A stretch of DNA of 36,571 nt from assembly GCF_900156695.1 (NCBI RefSeq), contig NZ_FTOM01000013.1, forward strand, positions 1 through 36,571. The letters run 5' to 3'. Each line of letters opens with the position of its first letter. Position 1 is the first letter of the stretch. The notes under the pieces are model-generated. The model saw only the letters and a list, made by a program, of their open reading frames with translations. It was not told the origin of the DNA and did not search any database. Origin of the DNA: Phaeovulum vinaykumarii (lineage in GTDB: Bacteria > Pseudomonadota > Alphaproteobacteria > Rhodobacterales > Rhodobacteraceae). Below, piece by piece: positions 1 through 8,432 of the stretch. Position numbers and translations under genes: made by a program.

Positions 1-587
1 AAGCGCGCGGTCGCGACGGTCTCTCCGCCCGACAGATGCAGGCGAACCTGGTCCGGGCCTTCCTCGATGCCCGCTACTTCGGTGCCACGCCGTATTTCTC
101 CGCCCCCGGCGATGAACAACTCGGCCATCTTCTCGGTCACGGCGGTGTAGTCGACGATTTCCGTCGCTGGGCTGAGCAACGCGCCGAGACCGGTGATGTT
201 CGGCTCCATCTCCGCCAGTTCAGCGGCGGAAACCGGGCGCACGTCCAGGCCGTTTTCAAGCGCGCGGTGCGTCAGCGCCGCCAGCCGCTCCATTTCCACG
301 GCATCGGTGGCGACGATCAGTTTTCCGCATTGTTCGTAAGGCAGGCCGTGTTCCTGGCAAAACCGCACCGTCTCAGTCAGCCCTTCGCGACAGAACCGCG
401 CCTTGAGGCTGCCTGGGGCGTAGTAGATGCCGGCATGGATCACGCCGCTGTTACGTCCGGTCTGGTGGCGCGCCAGCGCCGTCTCTTTTTCCAGCACGCG
501 GATCGGGAGGCTGGGGAAGCTACGCTGCATTTCCAGTGCTGTGGCGATACCGACGATACCTCCGCCGATCAAGGTCAGGTCTGCCAT
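1..587 (-). CDS. lhgO: L-2-hydroxyglutarate oxidase-like FAD-dependent oxidoreductase (partial, runs off left edge)
   Basis: Only the first 195 residues are in the window. The start is the ATG at 587, which immediately precedes the FAD-binding glycine motif GGGIVGIATA at residues 8-17. Further on come HQTGRNSGVIHAGIYYAPGS (about 41-60) and CGKLIVATD, which are hallmark strings of the LhgO/YgaF family that oxidises L-2-hydroxyglutarate to 2-oxoglutarate and passes electrons to the quinone pool. The family identity is recognised from sequence pattern; the actual substrate here is inference. It is the last visible gene of a minus-strand operon, 55 bp downstream of the deacetylase gene, so it may oxidise a hydroxy acid produced from the imported compound instead of L-2-hydroxyglutarate itself. 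Confidence 0.8.
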   Translation of the reverse strand, partial: MADLTLIGGGIVGIATALEMQRSFPSLPIRVLEKETALARHQTGRNSGVIHAGIYYAPGSLKARFCREGLTETVRFCQEHGLPYEQCGKLIVATDAVEMERLAALTHRALENGLDVRPVSAAELAEMEPNITGLGALLSPATEIVDYTAVTEKMAELFIAGGGEIRRGTEVAGIEEGPDQVRLHLSGGETVATAR

Positions 588-642
588 ATCCGCTCCGTCA
601 TTTGGGCCAGAGACACAGGGAGGCCGCATCCCCGGCCCGAGG

Positions 643-1560
643 TCACGCAATCGGCTTGATCTTCTGGTCGCCGTGCTTGCGTTCCCAATCCGCCCATTCG
701 TCATGCGGGTTCGGATCGCGAATTATGTCCGCTGCCGAATAGGCGAAATCAGCGATCTCGTCCTTGCGCAGCACGGCAACGCCGGGTTGCTTCAGGGCGT
801 ATTCAAGGAACCGGTCCAGCGATTTGACCCGGTAGGGGCGGCCCTGCACCCGGTCATGGGTCGAAATGGCCATCATCCGCCGCCGATGCCCCGCCTCTTC
901 GCAGAGCTGGTCAAATTCGTCCTTGAGTTGGCGTTCGTATTCGGTCGTGGTGAATTTGTAACCCTCGAACTGGATGATGTCGTTGAGGTTCATCGAATAG
1001 GGCACCACGGCGAAGTCCTTTCCCCGCACCGGGATGAGGAACGGTTCGTCGCGGCTGACATCGTCGATGTGATAGCGGAAGCCTTCGTCCTGAAGGATTT
1101 TCAAGGTGTTCACAGTGCCGCGCATGGCCGCACCGTTATAGCCCACCGGGCGGGTGCCGGTGGCGCGCTCGATCGAGGCGATGTTGTCGGTGATGAACTT
1201 GCGCTCATCAGGTTCCTGCAGATCGACCTGCATGATCCCGTCGCGGCCATGCGCAGCGGCTTCGTGCCCACGTTCGACAATTTCCTTTGCCACATGCGGA
1301 CTGCGATCGACGGCGCTGCCGACCATGTGCGACGTTACCTTGATTTTGTGCTTGTCCCAGAGGTCGAGCATACGTTGGATGCCTTCGACATAGCCGTAGC
1401 GATACCAGCTTTTGGTCGGGAAATCGGGATAGGCCGGGTCCATGTCGATGAAGCCCGAGAACGGTCCTCCGGGTCCGTAGGGTGCTTCGCCGCCCGCCTC
1501 GAATTGCATCGAGATCGAAATGACCAGGCGAATATCGTCGGGCCAGAATGTCTTCGTCAT
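643..1560 (-). CDS. Polysaccharide deacetylase family protein
   Basis: A 305-residue protein beginning MTKTFWPDDIRLVISISMQF. The ATG at 1560 is chosen because AAGGAG lies about 7 bases upstream; a longer in-frame extension to 1773 runs antisense into the binding-protein gene and is rejected. The sequence resembles the cytoplasmic NodB-homology/allantoinase-like branch: the HMVGSAVDRSPHVAKEIVERGHEAAAHG region gives the histidine-rich metal site, and STHDR lies near residue 245. Members hydrolyse N-acyl or amide bonds using a metal ion. There is no signal peptide. It lies 61 bp downstream of the sugar-binding-protein gene and 55 bp upstream of the oxidase, so it probably acts on the imported ligand inside the cell. 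The substrate is unknown. Confidence 0.75.
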   Translation of the reverse strand: MTKTFWPDDIRLVISISMQFEAGGEAPYGPGGPFSGFIDMDPAYPDFPTKSWYRYGYVEGIQRMLDLWDKHKIKVTSHMVGSAVDRSPHVAKEIVERGHEAAAHGRDGIMQVDLQEPDERKFITDNIASIERATGTRPVGYNGAAMRGTVNTLKILQDEGFRYHIDDVSRDEPFLIPVRGKDFAVVPYSMNLNDIIQFEGYKFTTTEYERQLKDEFDQLCEEAGHRRRMMAISTHDRVQGRPYRVKSLDRFLEYALKQPGVAVLRKDEIADFAYSAADIIRDPNPHDEWADWERKHGDQKIKPIA

Positions 1561-1621
1561 GTCATGCTCCTTGGGATTGGTGGCGCAGGTCGGACCGACC
1601 CGCACCTCGCGGTTGGCGGCG

Positions 1622-2731
1622 TCAGTTGACGCCCCAGATCTTGCGATAGACATCGCGGTAACCGTTACCCGGATCGTAGGAGAGGTCGGCGCCGCCATCC
1701 TCCTTGATGTTGTCGGGCGTGAAGAGGTGCACCGGCACGACGAAACCGGACTCGGGCTCGCCCGCGAAGGCACGGTTCATCTCGTCGACCGCTTGCCAGC
1801 CATGCAGGTGCAAAGGCTCGGCCACCGTAGCGAACTGATAGAAGTTCTGCTGAATGCGCTGGAAGGCAGCCTCGGAGCCATCGCCCGCCGAAATATTGCG
1901 GGGATGACCGTCCTGCGCGATTCCGGCCGAGATCAACGCCGGCGCCATGAAGTCGTATGGCAGGTCGTTGATCGTCAATGAATAGGTCCATTCGTCGCCG
2001 AAACGCTGCAGAAGCGAATTGGTCAGCGGTGGCATCCGGTTGCTGGTCTCGGCCAGCGGAGTATCCTCGACCGAAAGGATCTTGCAGCCGTCGCATGCCT
2101 TGATGACATCTGCCATCGCATCGGATTTGGCGATTGCTATCTCATAGACGCTGTCGGTGAAGATCACGACATTGGCGGTGCCGTTACTGTCGGCGACGGC
2201 AAGCGAGGCGGCGGCGCGCGAGATTTCCAGTGGATCGGTGGTGATAGTGGTGAAGATCGGGTGTTTGTCCGACGCACCGGCCGAGGCGGTGGAATGCCAG
2301 CCGACAATGATGATACCAGCATCATGAGCCTGCCGGATCGCTTCGGCCTGTTCATTGGCGTCTACGGTGCCAAGAATGATGCCGTCGGGCTGCAGCGCGA
2401 TGGCCTGTTGCATTGCAGCTGAACGCCCGGAAACCGAGCCCTGACCGTCGATGACACGCAGCGTCCAGCCAATCGCCTTGGCCGCTTCCTCTACACCTTC
2501 GCTGACGCCAAGCGCGCCGCCATTGCGTTGGTCCGCCGACACATAGACGATAGTCTTGCCGGTCTGCGCCTCGGGGCCACTGGTGGGGCCGGTCCAGGGC
2601 GGGTTGGGCTGTGAGGCCTTGGCAACATAGGCCTTGGCATCGCTGACCGCATCGGCGAAGGCAGGCACTGCGCAAAGCAACGTGCTGGTTGCGAGCAGTG
2701 CCGCCAGTGTGGTTGTGAGTTGAGTTTTCAT
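1622..2731 (-). CDS. Ribose-type ABC transporter periplasmic substrate-binding protein
   Basis: A 369-residue precursor with a clean Sec signal peptide (hydrophobic stretch then A-F-A-D-A near residue 28). The mature part has the type I periplasmic binding fold of the RbsB family: KTIVYVSADQRNGGALGVSEG near 60-80 and the repeated QPDGIILGTVDANEQ segment. The start at 2731 is preceded by AGGAGG at good spacing. A longer reading frame extending to 3478 is antisense to the permease and not real. The protein would capture a sugar or polyol-like ligand in the periplasm and deliver it to the permease encoded 29 bp upstream. The ligand cannot be read from the sequence. The gene is intact even though its ATPase partner is broken. 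Confidence 0.85.
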   Translation of the reverse strand: MKTQLTTTLAALLATSTLLCAVPAFADAVSDAKAYVAKASQPNPPWTGPTSGPEAQTGKTIVYVSADQRNGGALGVSEGVEEAAKAIGWTLRVIDGQGSVSGRSAAMQQAIALQPDGIILGTVDANEQAEAIRQAHDAGIIIVGWHSTASAGASDKHPIFTTITTDPLEISRAAASLAVADSNGTANVVIFTDSVYEIAIAKSDAMADVIKACDGCKILSVEDTPLAETSNRMPPLTNSLLQRFGDEWTYSLTINDLPYDFMAPALISAGIAQDGHPRNISAGDGSEAAFQRIQQNFYQFATVAEPLHLHGWQAVDEMNRAFAGEPESGFVVPVHLFTPDNIKEDGGADLSYDPGNGYRDVYRKIWGVN

Positions 2732-2760
2732 CGTCTTGCTCCTCCTGTGAACCGATGATC

Positions 2761-3807
2761 TCATTTTGTGGATTGGGGTCGGCGCGCATGCCGGACCGAA
2801 CTGCGCCGGCGCTGCGCGTAGCCGGCGATGCCGATCGCGATCAGAAGCGTCGTGCCGTTGAACAGCGGTTCGACGTAGAAGGCGCCGCCCATCTGCTGGA
2901 TGCCCGAAATGCCGACAGCGAGAATGATGACGCCAACGATCGTGCCCCAGACATTGACACGCCCCGGCTTGATCGTGGTCGAGCCAAGGAAGGCGCCCAC
3001 GATTGCGGGCAGCAGAAATTCCAACCCGACGCTGGCCTGGCCGATCCGCAGTTTCGCGGCCAAAATTATGCCCGCGAAGGCGCCGATGAGCCCGGAGGCG
3101 ACAAAGGCGCCGATAACGAAACGACGGGTTCGGATACCATTCAGTTCGGCCGCGCGCGAATTCGCGCCGATAGCGTAGAGATTGCGCCCGATGGGCAGGA
3201 AGTCGGTAACGACCCAGAGCACCAGGGCGATACCCAAAACGTAAAAGGCGGCGATCGGCAGCCCGAAGAAGGTCGTTCCGTAAATGCCCGTGAAGTTTTC
3301 CGGCAACGCACCGATGACCTGCCGTCCGCCGGTGTGCCAAAGCGCAAGCGCATAGACGATCGTCCCGGTTCCAAGCGTCGCGATAAAGCTGTCGATCCGC
3401 GCGATTTCGACCAACAAGCCGTTGATCAAGCCAAGCAGGCAGCCGCCCAACAACACGATCAGCACCGCGATCGGCCAACTGAACCCATAGACCGTCTGCA
3501 GGCTGATCGCGAGGACGTGCCAGATGACGATACCGTAACCGACAGTCAGGTCGATCCGGCCGGTCATCATCGGGATCATCGCAGCAAGCGACAAAAGCGC
3601 GATGACCGACTTCTCACCCAGGATCGCGCGAAGGTTAAGATAGGTCGGAAAGGTGCGTGGCAAGAGGATCGAGAACAGGATAATGAGCGCCAGAGTCAGG
3701 AGGGGCAAGCCGTAGACCGGCAGCAGCCTCAGGATCCGTGCCACGGGAGAGAGTTCCCGCAGTTCCGAGCGAGTTGGTTCGAGTGCATTGGATTCGAGCG
3801 ATTGCAT
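2761..3807 (-). CDS. Ribose-type ABC transporter permease
   Basis: A 348-residue polytopic inner-membrane protein of the RbsC/BPD_transp_2 family, with about eight to ten hydrophobic segments. Family strings include GRIDLTVGYG, INGLLVEIARIDSFIATLGT and GIRTRRFVIGAFVASGL. The start at 3807 (MQSLESN) follows GGGAGGATACCTG. A longer reading frame from 3906 includes the damaged tail of the ATPase gene and is rejected. The A of this ATG overlaps the TGA that would end the undamaged ATPase gene (TGATG), the usual translationally coupled arrangement. It would form the membrane channel of the importer. Confidence 0.87.
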   Translation of the reverse strand: MQSLESNALEPTRSELRELSPVARILRLLPVYGLPLLTLALIILFSILLPRTFPTYLNLRAILGEKSVIALLSLAAMIPMMTGRIDLTVGYGIVIWHVLAISLQTVYGFSWPIAVLIVLLGGCLLGLINGLLVEIARIDSFIATLGTGTIVYALALWHTGGRQVIGALPENFTGIYGTTFFGLPIAAFYVLGIALVLWVVTDFLPIGRNLYAIGANSRAAELNGIRTRRFVIGAFVASGLIGAFAGIILAAKLRIGQASVGLEFLLPAIVGAFLGSTTIKPGRVNVWGTIVGVIILAVGISGIQQMGGAFYVEPLFNGTTLLIAIGIAGYAQRRRSSVRHARRPQSTK

Positions 3808-5335
3808 CAGGTATCCTCCCTGGGTGCCGCCTCCAGCGAGGCCGCATTGAGCAGCGCCTCTACCGACAGGTTTTTTGGGTGAGTTCCGCGACGATGCGGC
3901 CGTCATGAAAAACGCAGGCCCGGTGGCTGAGCGCCGCGACTTCCTCGAAGTCGGTGGAGATCAGCAGCACCGCCAGACCGTCCTTCAATGCCTTGGCGAG
4001 AAGCGCGTAGATATCGGCTTTTGATCCGACATCGACCCCGGCGGTGGGATCCTCCAGGATCAGGACCGAACCTCCGACTTCCATTCAGCGGGCCATGACA
4101 ACCTTCTGCTGGTTGCCGCCGGAAAGAGTCTCGATCGGGGCGGTAGGGTCATTCGGGCGGATGTCGAAACGGTTGCCGATCTCGCGTGCTGCGTCGGTCT
4201 CCCTGCTCGGGCGCCGCGGTTTGAAAAAGCCCCTGCCTGTCAAACCGGGGTTGAGGAACAGGTTTTCCTGCACGGAAAGGCCAGCCGCCACGGACTCGGC
4301 GTTGCGGTCTCCTGCCAGCATGCAGATGCCCTGGCGGATGGCATCGAGCGGATGCGCTGTCTCGAATGGGCGTCCGGTTTCGAGTTCGATCCGTCCAGCA
4401 GTTCGGGCACTGCGTCCGAAGAGTATATGTCCGACCACGTCCTGACCGGCACCACGCAGGCCGACCAGTCACAGTACCTCGCCTTTGCGCAACAGAAAAT
4501 CGATCGGGCCGACATCCTCGGCGCAGACCTTCTCCATACGCAATGCGACAGGAGCATCGGCTGCAGCGGCAGGATGCGCGAAGACCTCTTCCAGATCGCG
4601 GCCGATGATCAGCCGTATCAAGGCATCACCATCCAGAGCCCCGATCGGCTCATCTCCGACCAGAAAGCCGTCGCGCAGGACGACGACGCGGTCGGCGATG
4701 GCGAAGACCTCGTCCAGCCGGTGCGAGACGTAGATCATGGCGACGCCCGCGTCTCGCAGATTGCGGAGAACGCCGTGCAGCATTTCGACATCCGATTGCG
4801 GCAGGCTGGCGGTGGGTTCGTCCAATACCAGGAGCGCCGCGTTACGGTTCAGCGCGCGGGCGATCGCGACCAGCGATTTCTCGGTCCGCGTCAAGCTTTG
4901 CACACGCGCGTCCGGATCAATACTGTCCGAAACATGCGCCAGGGCTTCGAGAGCTCCAGCGCGCGTCGCCGACCAGTCAATGAGTCCGAACCGGCGCGGA
5001 TAACCGTTCTGCATCAAGGCGATGTTCTCAGCGACCGTCATCCATTCGATCAGGCCAAGATCCTGGTGAATGAAGGCAATGCCCGGATGCGCGTCGCGCG
5101 GGTCGAAAGGGGTGCCGGCGAAATGAAACGTGCCGCTGTCGGCGCTGAAGACGCCCGCCAGTATCTTGATCAGCGTCGACTTGCCCGCACCGTTCTCGCC
5201 AAGAAGGGCTACGATTTCGCCACGGTGAACGTCAAAGCCGGCGTCGGAGACCGCCTGAGTGCCACCAAAGCGTTTGCAGACCCCAGAGATGGATAAGACC
5301 GGGGTGTTCGCACGAAGTGCGATGTCAGGTGCCAT
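3807..5335 (-). pseudogene. Ribose-type ABC transporter ATPase (rbsA-like), broken by two nonsense codons and a frameshift
   Basis: The ancestral product was about 509 residues, the normal size for a double-NBD sugar ABC ATPase. The ATG at 5335 follows GGAGGAATTGTTC. The first NBD is complete: GENGAGKST (Walker A), LVLDEPTASL (Walker B). After LRKGEVL an in-frame TGA (4469-4471) replaces the glycine expected in GLVGLRGAG. The frame continues through the second NBD to LSGGNQQKVVMAR, where TGA at 4085-4087 stands where tryptophan is usual (ARW). Near the 3' end a run of six A residues (T run at 3871-3876) should be seven: adding one A restores NLSVEALLNAASLEAAPRE and a stop overlapping the permease start. 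Three separate lesions make a functional single protein very unlikely. Confidence 0.88.
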
Positions 5336-5428
5336 GAACAATTCCTCCCGGATGGCCGAGGAATCGGCAAGCGTGGCCGATATTCGACAATCTGGACGTA
5401 TTTTATCTGTTGGGACTCGTCCTGCCTT

Positions 5429-5462
5429 CGAAAATCGGTCAATTGTGCGCGATAATCGGTCA
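5429..5462 (+). promoter_or_regulatory. Tandem direct repeat, probable AraC-family operator
   Basis: CGAAAATCGGTCA (5429-5441) and CGATAATCGGTCA (5450-5462) match at 12 of 13 positions and are offset by exactly 21 bp, two turns of the helix. Both are followed two bases later by TG. Tandem half-sites about 21 bp apart are the standard binding arrangement for AraC-family dimers. They lie in the divergent gap between the ABC operon (start 5335) and the AraC gene (start 5531), so they could control either or both. The repeat is observed; the function is inference. Confidence 0.65.
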
Positions 5463-5530
5463 GGTGGCGGCGTTCAAACGACGCCTCAGGCCTGAAAGCA
5501 GCCCCGGGAAGAGAGAGAATAGGTCAGGCT

Positions 5531-6364
5531 ATGAATCATACACAGCAAACCGAGGGCTCCACGCAACATTCGCGGCCTCAGGTTGATTGGTTTTACGTTG
5601 AAAGTGGCGCACCGAGCCACGCGCGCCGCTTCGGCACAGCGAGGTTTGACTACTTGACCGAGGCGGAGCCGGGCGGCCAACTCGTGCGTTGCACTGAGGG
5701 CGAGCTTGAGCTTTTCGGCCATGCGGGCGAATGGGTCATTCCGGCCGACCACATGGTGTACATACCGCAGGGGCGCATGTTCCGTCTACGCGCGCGGGTG
5801 CCATCGGCCGGCATCGTAATTCAGTTTGGCCGCGGCGAGGTCGCCTGGTGGCGCGACGGTTGCTGGGTCGGTCCGGTCAGCGAGATGGCAGCAGCGCTTG
5901 TTGACTACGGACTGAAATGGAACGCCGAGCATGCGCAGCGCAACCGACAGGCCGCATGCTTTTTTGTAACCCTGGGCGAGATGCTGCCCGACTGGTTTCG
6001 CCATGAACGGATCAACTGGATTCCCTATGCCGAAACAAGTGCGATCCAGCGGGCCATAGATTTCGCGCACGCCCAGGGGCCGTCGGTATCTCTGCCCGAA
6101 GTCGCCTGTCACGTCGGTATGTCTGAACGCACCTTCCGCCGGCGCATACAGTCGGAACTCGGGCAAAGTTGGCGAGATTTCATACGGGAGTTCCGGATGA
6201 ACAGGGCGATGGAGATGCTGCGCAAGGAACGACGTTCGGTTACCGAGACGGCCTTTGAGGTTGGGTTTTCATCCAGCTCGGCCTTCTCCAGCGCTTTTCT
6301 TGATTATGTCGGCAGGACGCCATCAGCCTATGCGCGGTCGTTTACTGCCACGCATGTGCAGTAG
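5531..6364 (+). CDS. AraC-family transcriptional regulator
   Basis: A 277-residue protein. The N-terminal 130 or so residues look like a cupin-type ligand-sensing domain (EPGGQLVRCTEGELELFG, then IPADHMVYIPQG). The C-terminal 100 residues hold the two helix-turn-helix motifs of AraC/XylS proteins: VSLPEVACHVGMSERTFRRR and the signature VTETAFEVGFSSSSAFSSAF followed by GRTPSAYAR. It is transcribed away from the ABC importer operon and separated from it by 195 bp containing a 21-bp-spaced direct repeat, so it is the likely local regulator. Its stop is 3 bp from the stop of the converging LysR gene. Confidence 0.85.
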   Translation: MNHTQQTEGSTQHSRPQVDWFYVESGAPSHARRFGTARFDYLTEAEPGGQLVRCTEGELELFGHAGEWVIPADHMVYIPQGRMFRLRARVPSAGIVIQFGRGEVAWWRDGCWVGPVSEMAAALVDYGLKWNAEHAQRNRQAACFFVTLGEMLPDWFRHERINWIPYAETSAIQRAIDFAHAQGPSVSLPEVACHVGMSERTFRRRIQSELGQSWRDFIREFRMNRAMEMLRKERRSVTETAFEVGFSSSSAFSSAFLDYVGRTPSAYARSFTATHVQ

Positions 6365-6367
6365 TGC

Positions 6368-7252
6368 TCACAGTTTGGCGACCAAGAATTCGATGAACGC
6401 CCGGATCCGACTAACCGAGCCGCTGCCGCGGCTGTAGACGATCTGAAGCGCCGATTGCGATTCCGGTGCGAAGTCTTTCAGAAGTTCGACCAGCCGACCG
6501 CTTTCGAGGTCGTCCCTCACATCCCAGATCGATTTCAGGGCAATACCGCGGCTGTCCAGGCACCAGCGCCTGATCTGGGCGCCGGAGTTTGCGGTCCGAT
6601 TGCCGGACACCATGATGTCACACTTCTTGCCGTCGATAACGAAGGACCATTCCCGGTCGATGACGGGGCCGAACTGCATGACAAGGCAGTTGTGCACAGC
6701 CAGATCATCGGGCGTCCCGGGGCAGCCATGTTTCTCGATGTATGACGGTGCAGCGCAAATGACCCGGCGGTTGTCGCCGAGCTTCCTGACCATCAGGCTA
6801 CTGTTCTTCAGGGCGCCGAAGCGTATCGCCAGGTCAAGCCCCTGTCCGACGATATCGACATAGCCATCAGACAAAACCAGTTCGACGGTGACATCCGGGT
6901 GCAGGTCCATGAACTCGTCGATCAAGGGAACGATCCGGTTTTCGCCGAGATCGATTGGCGCGCTTAGACGGATCACGCCTGATAGCTGGTTAATTCCTAG
7001 CTTTACTTGCGCTTCAAGATCGTCGGCCTCCGCAACGAGCGTTCGGGCGCGTTCAAGCACCAACCGGCCGGCATCGGTCAAGCTTATGGAGCGCGTAGTT
7101 CGATTGAGAAGCGTTGCGCCGTAATACGCCTCGAGGCCAGCCAATCTGTCTGAGGCCGTTGCAGCCGACAGCCCGAAATCTCGACCGGCGGATGCGACAC
7201 CCCGCTTTTCCACAATACGGATGAAAAACGCCAAGCTGTCCAATCGATCCAT
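6368..7252 (-). CDS. LysR-family transcriptional regulator
   Basis: A full-length 294-residue LysR protein. The N-terminal winged helix-turn-helix is clear (DSLAFFIRIVEKRGVASAGR, then GLSAATASDRLAGLE and LLNRTTRSISLTDAG). The effector domain includes GVIRLSAPIDLGENRIVPLI and the GLDLAIRFG motif typical of the CrgA/AaeR-like group. It diverges from the VOC-SDR-MFS-reductase run across 92 bp, and a perfect inverted repeat overlaps its start codon. By the usual LysR logic it probably regulates that run and itself. The inducer is unknown, but neighbouring reductases suggest an electrophile or quinone-like compound. Confidence 0.87.
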   Translation of the reverse strand: MDRLDSLAFFIRIVEKRGVASAGRDFGLSAATASDRLAGLEAYYGATLLNRTTRSISLTDAGRLVLERARTLVAEADDLEAQVKLGINQLSGVIRLSAPIDLGENRIVPLIDEFMDLHPDVTVELVLSDGYVDIVGQGLDLAIRFGALKNSSLMVRKLGDNRRVICAAPSYIEKHGCPGTPDDLAVHNCLVMQFGPVIDREWSFVIDGKKCDIMVSGNRTANSGAQIRRWCLDSRGIALKSIWDVRDDLESGRLVELLKDFAPESQSALQIVYSRGSGSVSRIRAFIEFLVAKL

Positions 7253-7273
7253 TATCCGAATATGCCGGATAAT
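7251..7273 (+). promoter_or_regulatory. Perfect inverted repeat overlapping the LysR start codon, probable LysR operator
   Basis: ATTATCCG (7251-7258) and CGGATAAT (7266-7273) are perfect inverted 8-mers with a 7-base spacer. The element overlaps the first codon of the LysR gene (ATG at 7252) and lies 72 bp upstream of the VOC gene. LysR proteins bind dyads of this general size, and binding here would block LysR expression while leaving room for activation of the divergent genes. Confidence 0.6.
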
Positions 7274-7344
7274 ATTATCGAAATCTACTCAATTATCTTG
7301 GTTCTGCCGCTTCGCTATCTCTTCGAGCGAAAGGACGGCACCTC

Positions 7345-7752
7345 ATGCAATTCGACCATCTCACCATCCGCACTCGCGATCTCGACGCCAGCAAGACGTT
7401 TTTCGAACAGGTGCTCGACCTCTCTGAGGGTGAGCGCCCGGCGATTATCCGGCTGATTCCGGGGTACTGGCTTTTCGACGGCGACCGGCCAGTCGTGCAT
7501 CTCATCGGAACAGTGCGCGGAGACCCCGGGCGCCCCGCAGAAGCGATTGATCACGTCGGCATTCGGCCCGACGGCTCCTACCACGACTTCCGCGCCCGCC
7601 TCGAACGGCTCGGCATTCCTTATTCGCTGATGGACGTGGTCGAGTTGCAGGAGCGCCGGGTCTTCTTCCACACCCCCGGCGGACCGCTTCTCGAAGCCGT
7701 TTTCGACGAGCCGGTACCCTCCCAACACAGTTCAAAGGACCAAACATCATGA
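7345..7752 (+). CDS. VOC-superfamily (glyoxalase/dioxygenase-like) protein
   Basis: A 135-residue protein with the paired beta-alpha-beta-beta-beta modules of the vicinal oxygen chelate superfamily: MQFDHLTIRTRDLDASKTFF at the start and AIDHVGIRPDG near residue 67 opening the second module. Possible metal ligands are His5, a histidine in VVHLIG, His70 and Glu near the C-terminus (LLEAVFDEP). Members include glyoxalases, bleomycin-resistance proteins and extradiol dioxygenases; the reaction here cannot be assigned. It is the first gene of a seven-gene run and its stop overlaps the SDR start (ATGA at 7749). Confidence 0.78.
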   Translation: MQFDHLTIRTRDLDASKTFFEQVLDLSEGERPAIIRLIPGYWLFDGDRPVVHLIGTVRGDPGRPAEAIDHVGIRPDGSYHDFRARLERLGIPYSLMDVVELQERRVFFHTPGGPLLEAVFDEPVPSQHSSKDQTS

Positions 7753-8420
7753 CATTCACAGACACATCCGTTTCCGTCGTCGTCGGCGGAGCCACCGGCA
7801 TTGGCCGCGCGGTTGCCGAGGCGCTGAAAGCCCGCCCCGGCCGGGTCGAAATCGCTGGTCGCCGCAACAGCATCGACATCTCCGACGAAGCCTCGGTGGC
7901 GGCATACTTCAAGCAAGTGGGCCCGGTCGATCATGTGGTGGTCACCGCGGGGTCGAGCGCACCGGGTGGGGGCGTCACCCAGGTGGACCTCGGCGCGGCG
8001 AAGGCCGCCTTCGACGTCAAGTTCTGGGGATCGGTGATCGTCGCCCGTGAGGCCGCGAAACACATCCGCCCAGGCGGGACCATCACGCTCACTTCCGGGT
8101 TCCTCGCCCGCCGCACCGTTCCCGGTGCCTTCGTCAAGACGGCGATGAACGCCGCGCTCGAGGCGACGGCCAAGATGCTGGCGAAAGAGCTGGCGCCAAT
8201 CCGGGTCAATATCGTCAGCCCCGGCCTGACCAGGACCGAAGCCTATTCCGGGATGGACGAAGCCGCGCGCGAACAGATGTTCGCAGGCGCCGCCGAACGC
8301 CTGCCCGCTGGCCGGGTGGCCGAGGCCGCCGATGTCGCCGCCGGCTACCTCTTCGTCATCGACAATCCCTCCGTCACTGGTGCCGTCATCGACATCGACG
8401 GCGGCGCGCTCATCAACTGA
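7749..8420 (+). CDS. SDR-family oxidoreductase lacking the usual Tyr-x3-Lys pair
   Basis: A 223-residue Rossmann protein. The nucleotide-binding glycine motif is GGATGIGRA near residues 13-21, followed by the NAG-like VVVTAGSSAPGGG and RVNIVSPGLTRTE. At the place where classical SDRs carry YxxxK, the sequence reads AFVKTAMNAALEATAK, with no tyrosine; this is a known pattern in a subgroup of short SDRs whose catalysis is unclear. The start overlaps the VOC stop by ATGA and the MFS gene follows after 12 bp, so it is co-transcribed. It may bind NAD(P)H without classical dehydrogenase chemistry. Confidence 0.8.
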   Translation: MTFTDTSVSVVVGGATGIGRAVAEALKARPGRVEIAGRRNSIDISDEASVAAYFKQVGPVDHVVVTAGSSAPGGGVTQVDLGAAKAAFDVKFWGSVIVAREAAKHIRPGGTITLTSGFLARRTVPGAFVKTAMNAALEATAKMLAKELAPIRVNIVSPGLTRTEAYSGMDEAAREQMFAGAAERLPAGRVAEAADVAAGYLFVIDNPSVTGAVIDIDGGALIN

Positions 8421-8432
8421 AGGACCGGACCC

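Noticed and set aside
3871-3876. Programmed frameshift at A6 in the ATPase gene
   Set aside because: The A run is not in the X XXY YYZ register, and two upstream stop codons already prevent ribosomes from reaching it.
643-3906. Long alternative frames on both strands across the ABC operon
   Set aside because: They are low-information Arg/Ala/Gly-rich shadows caused by high GC at third codon positions; the family-matching frames are on the minus strand.
3807-5335. TGA read as tryptophan or selenocysteine in the ATPase
   Set aside because: One TGA falls at a glycine position, many neighbouring genes end normally with TGA (ATGA overlaps), and no selenocysteine insertion element was evident.
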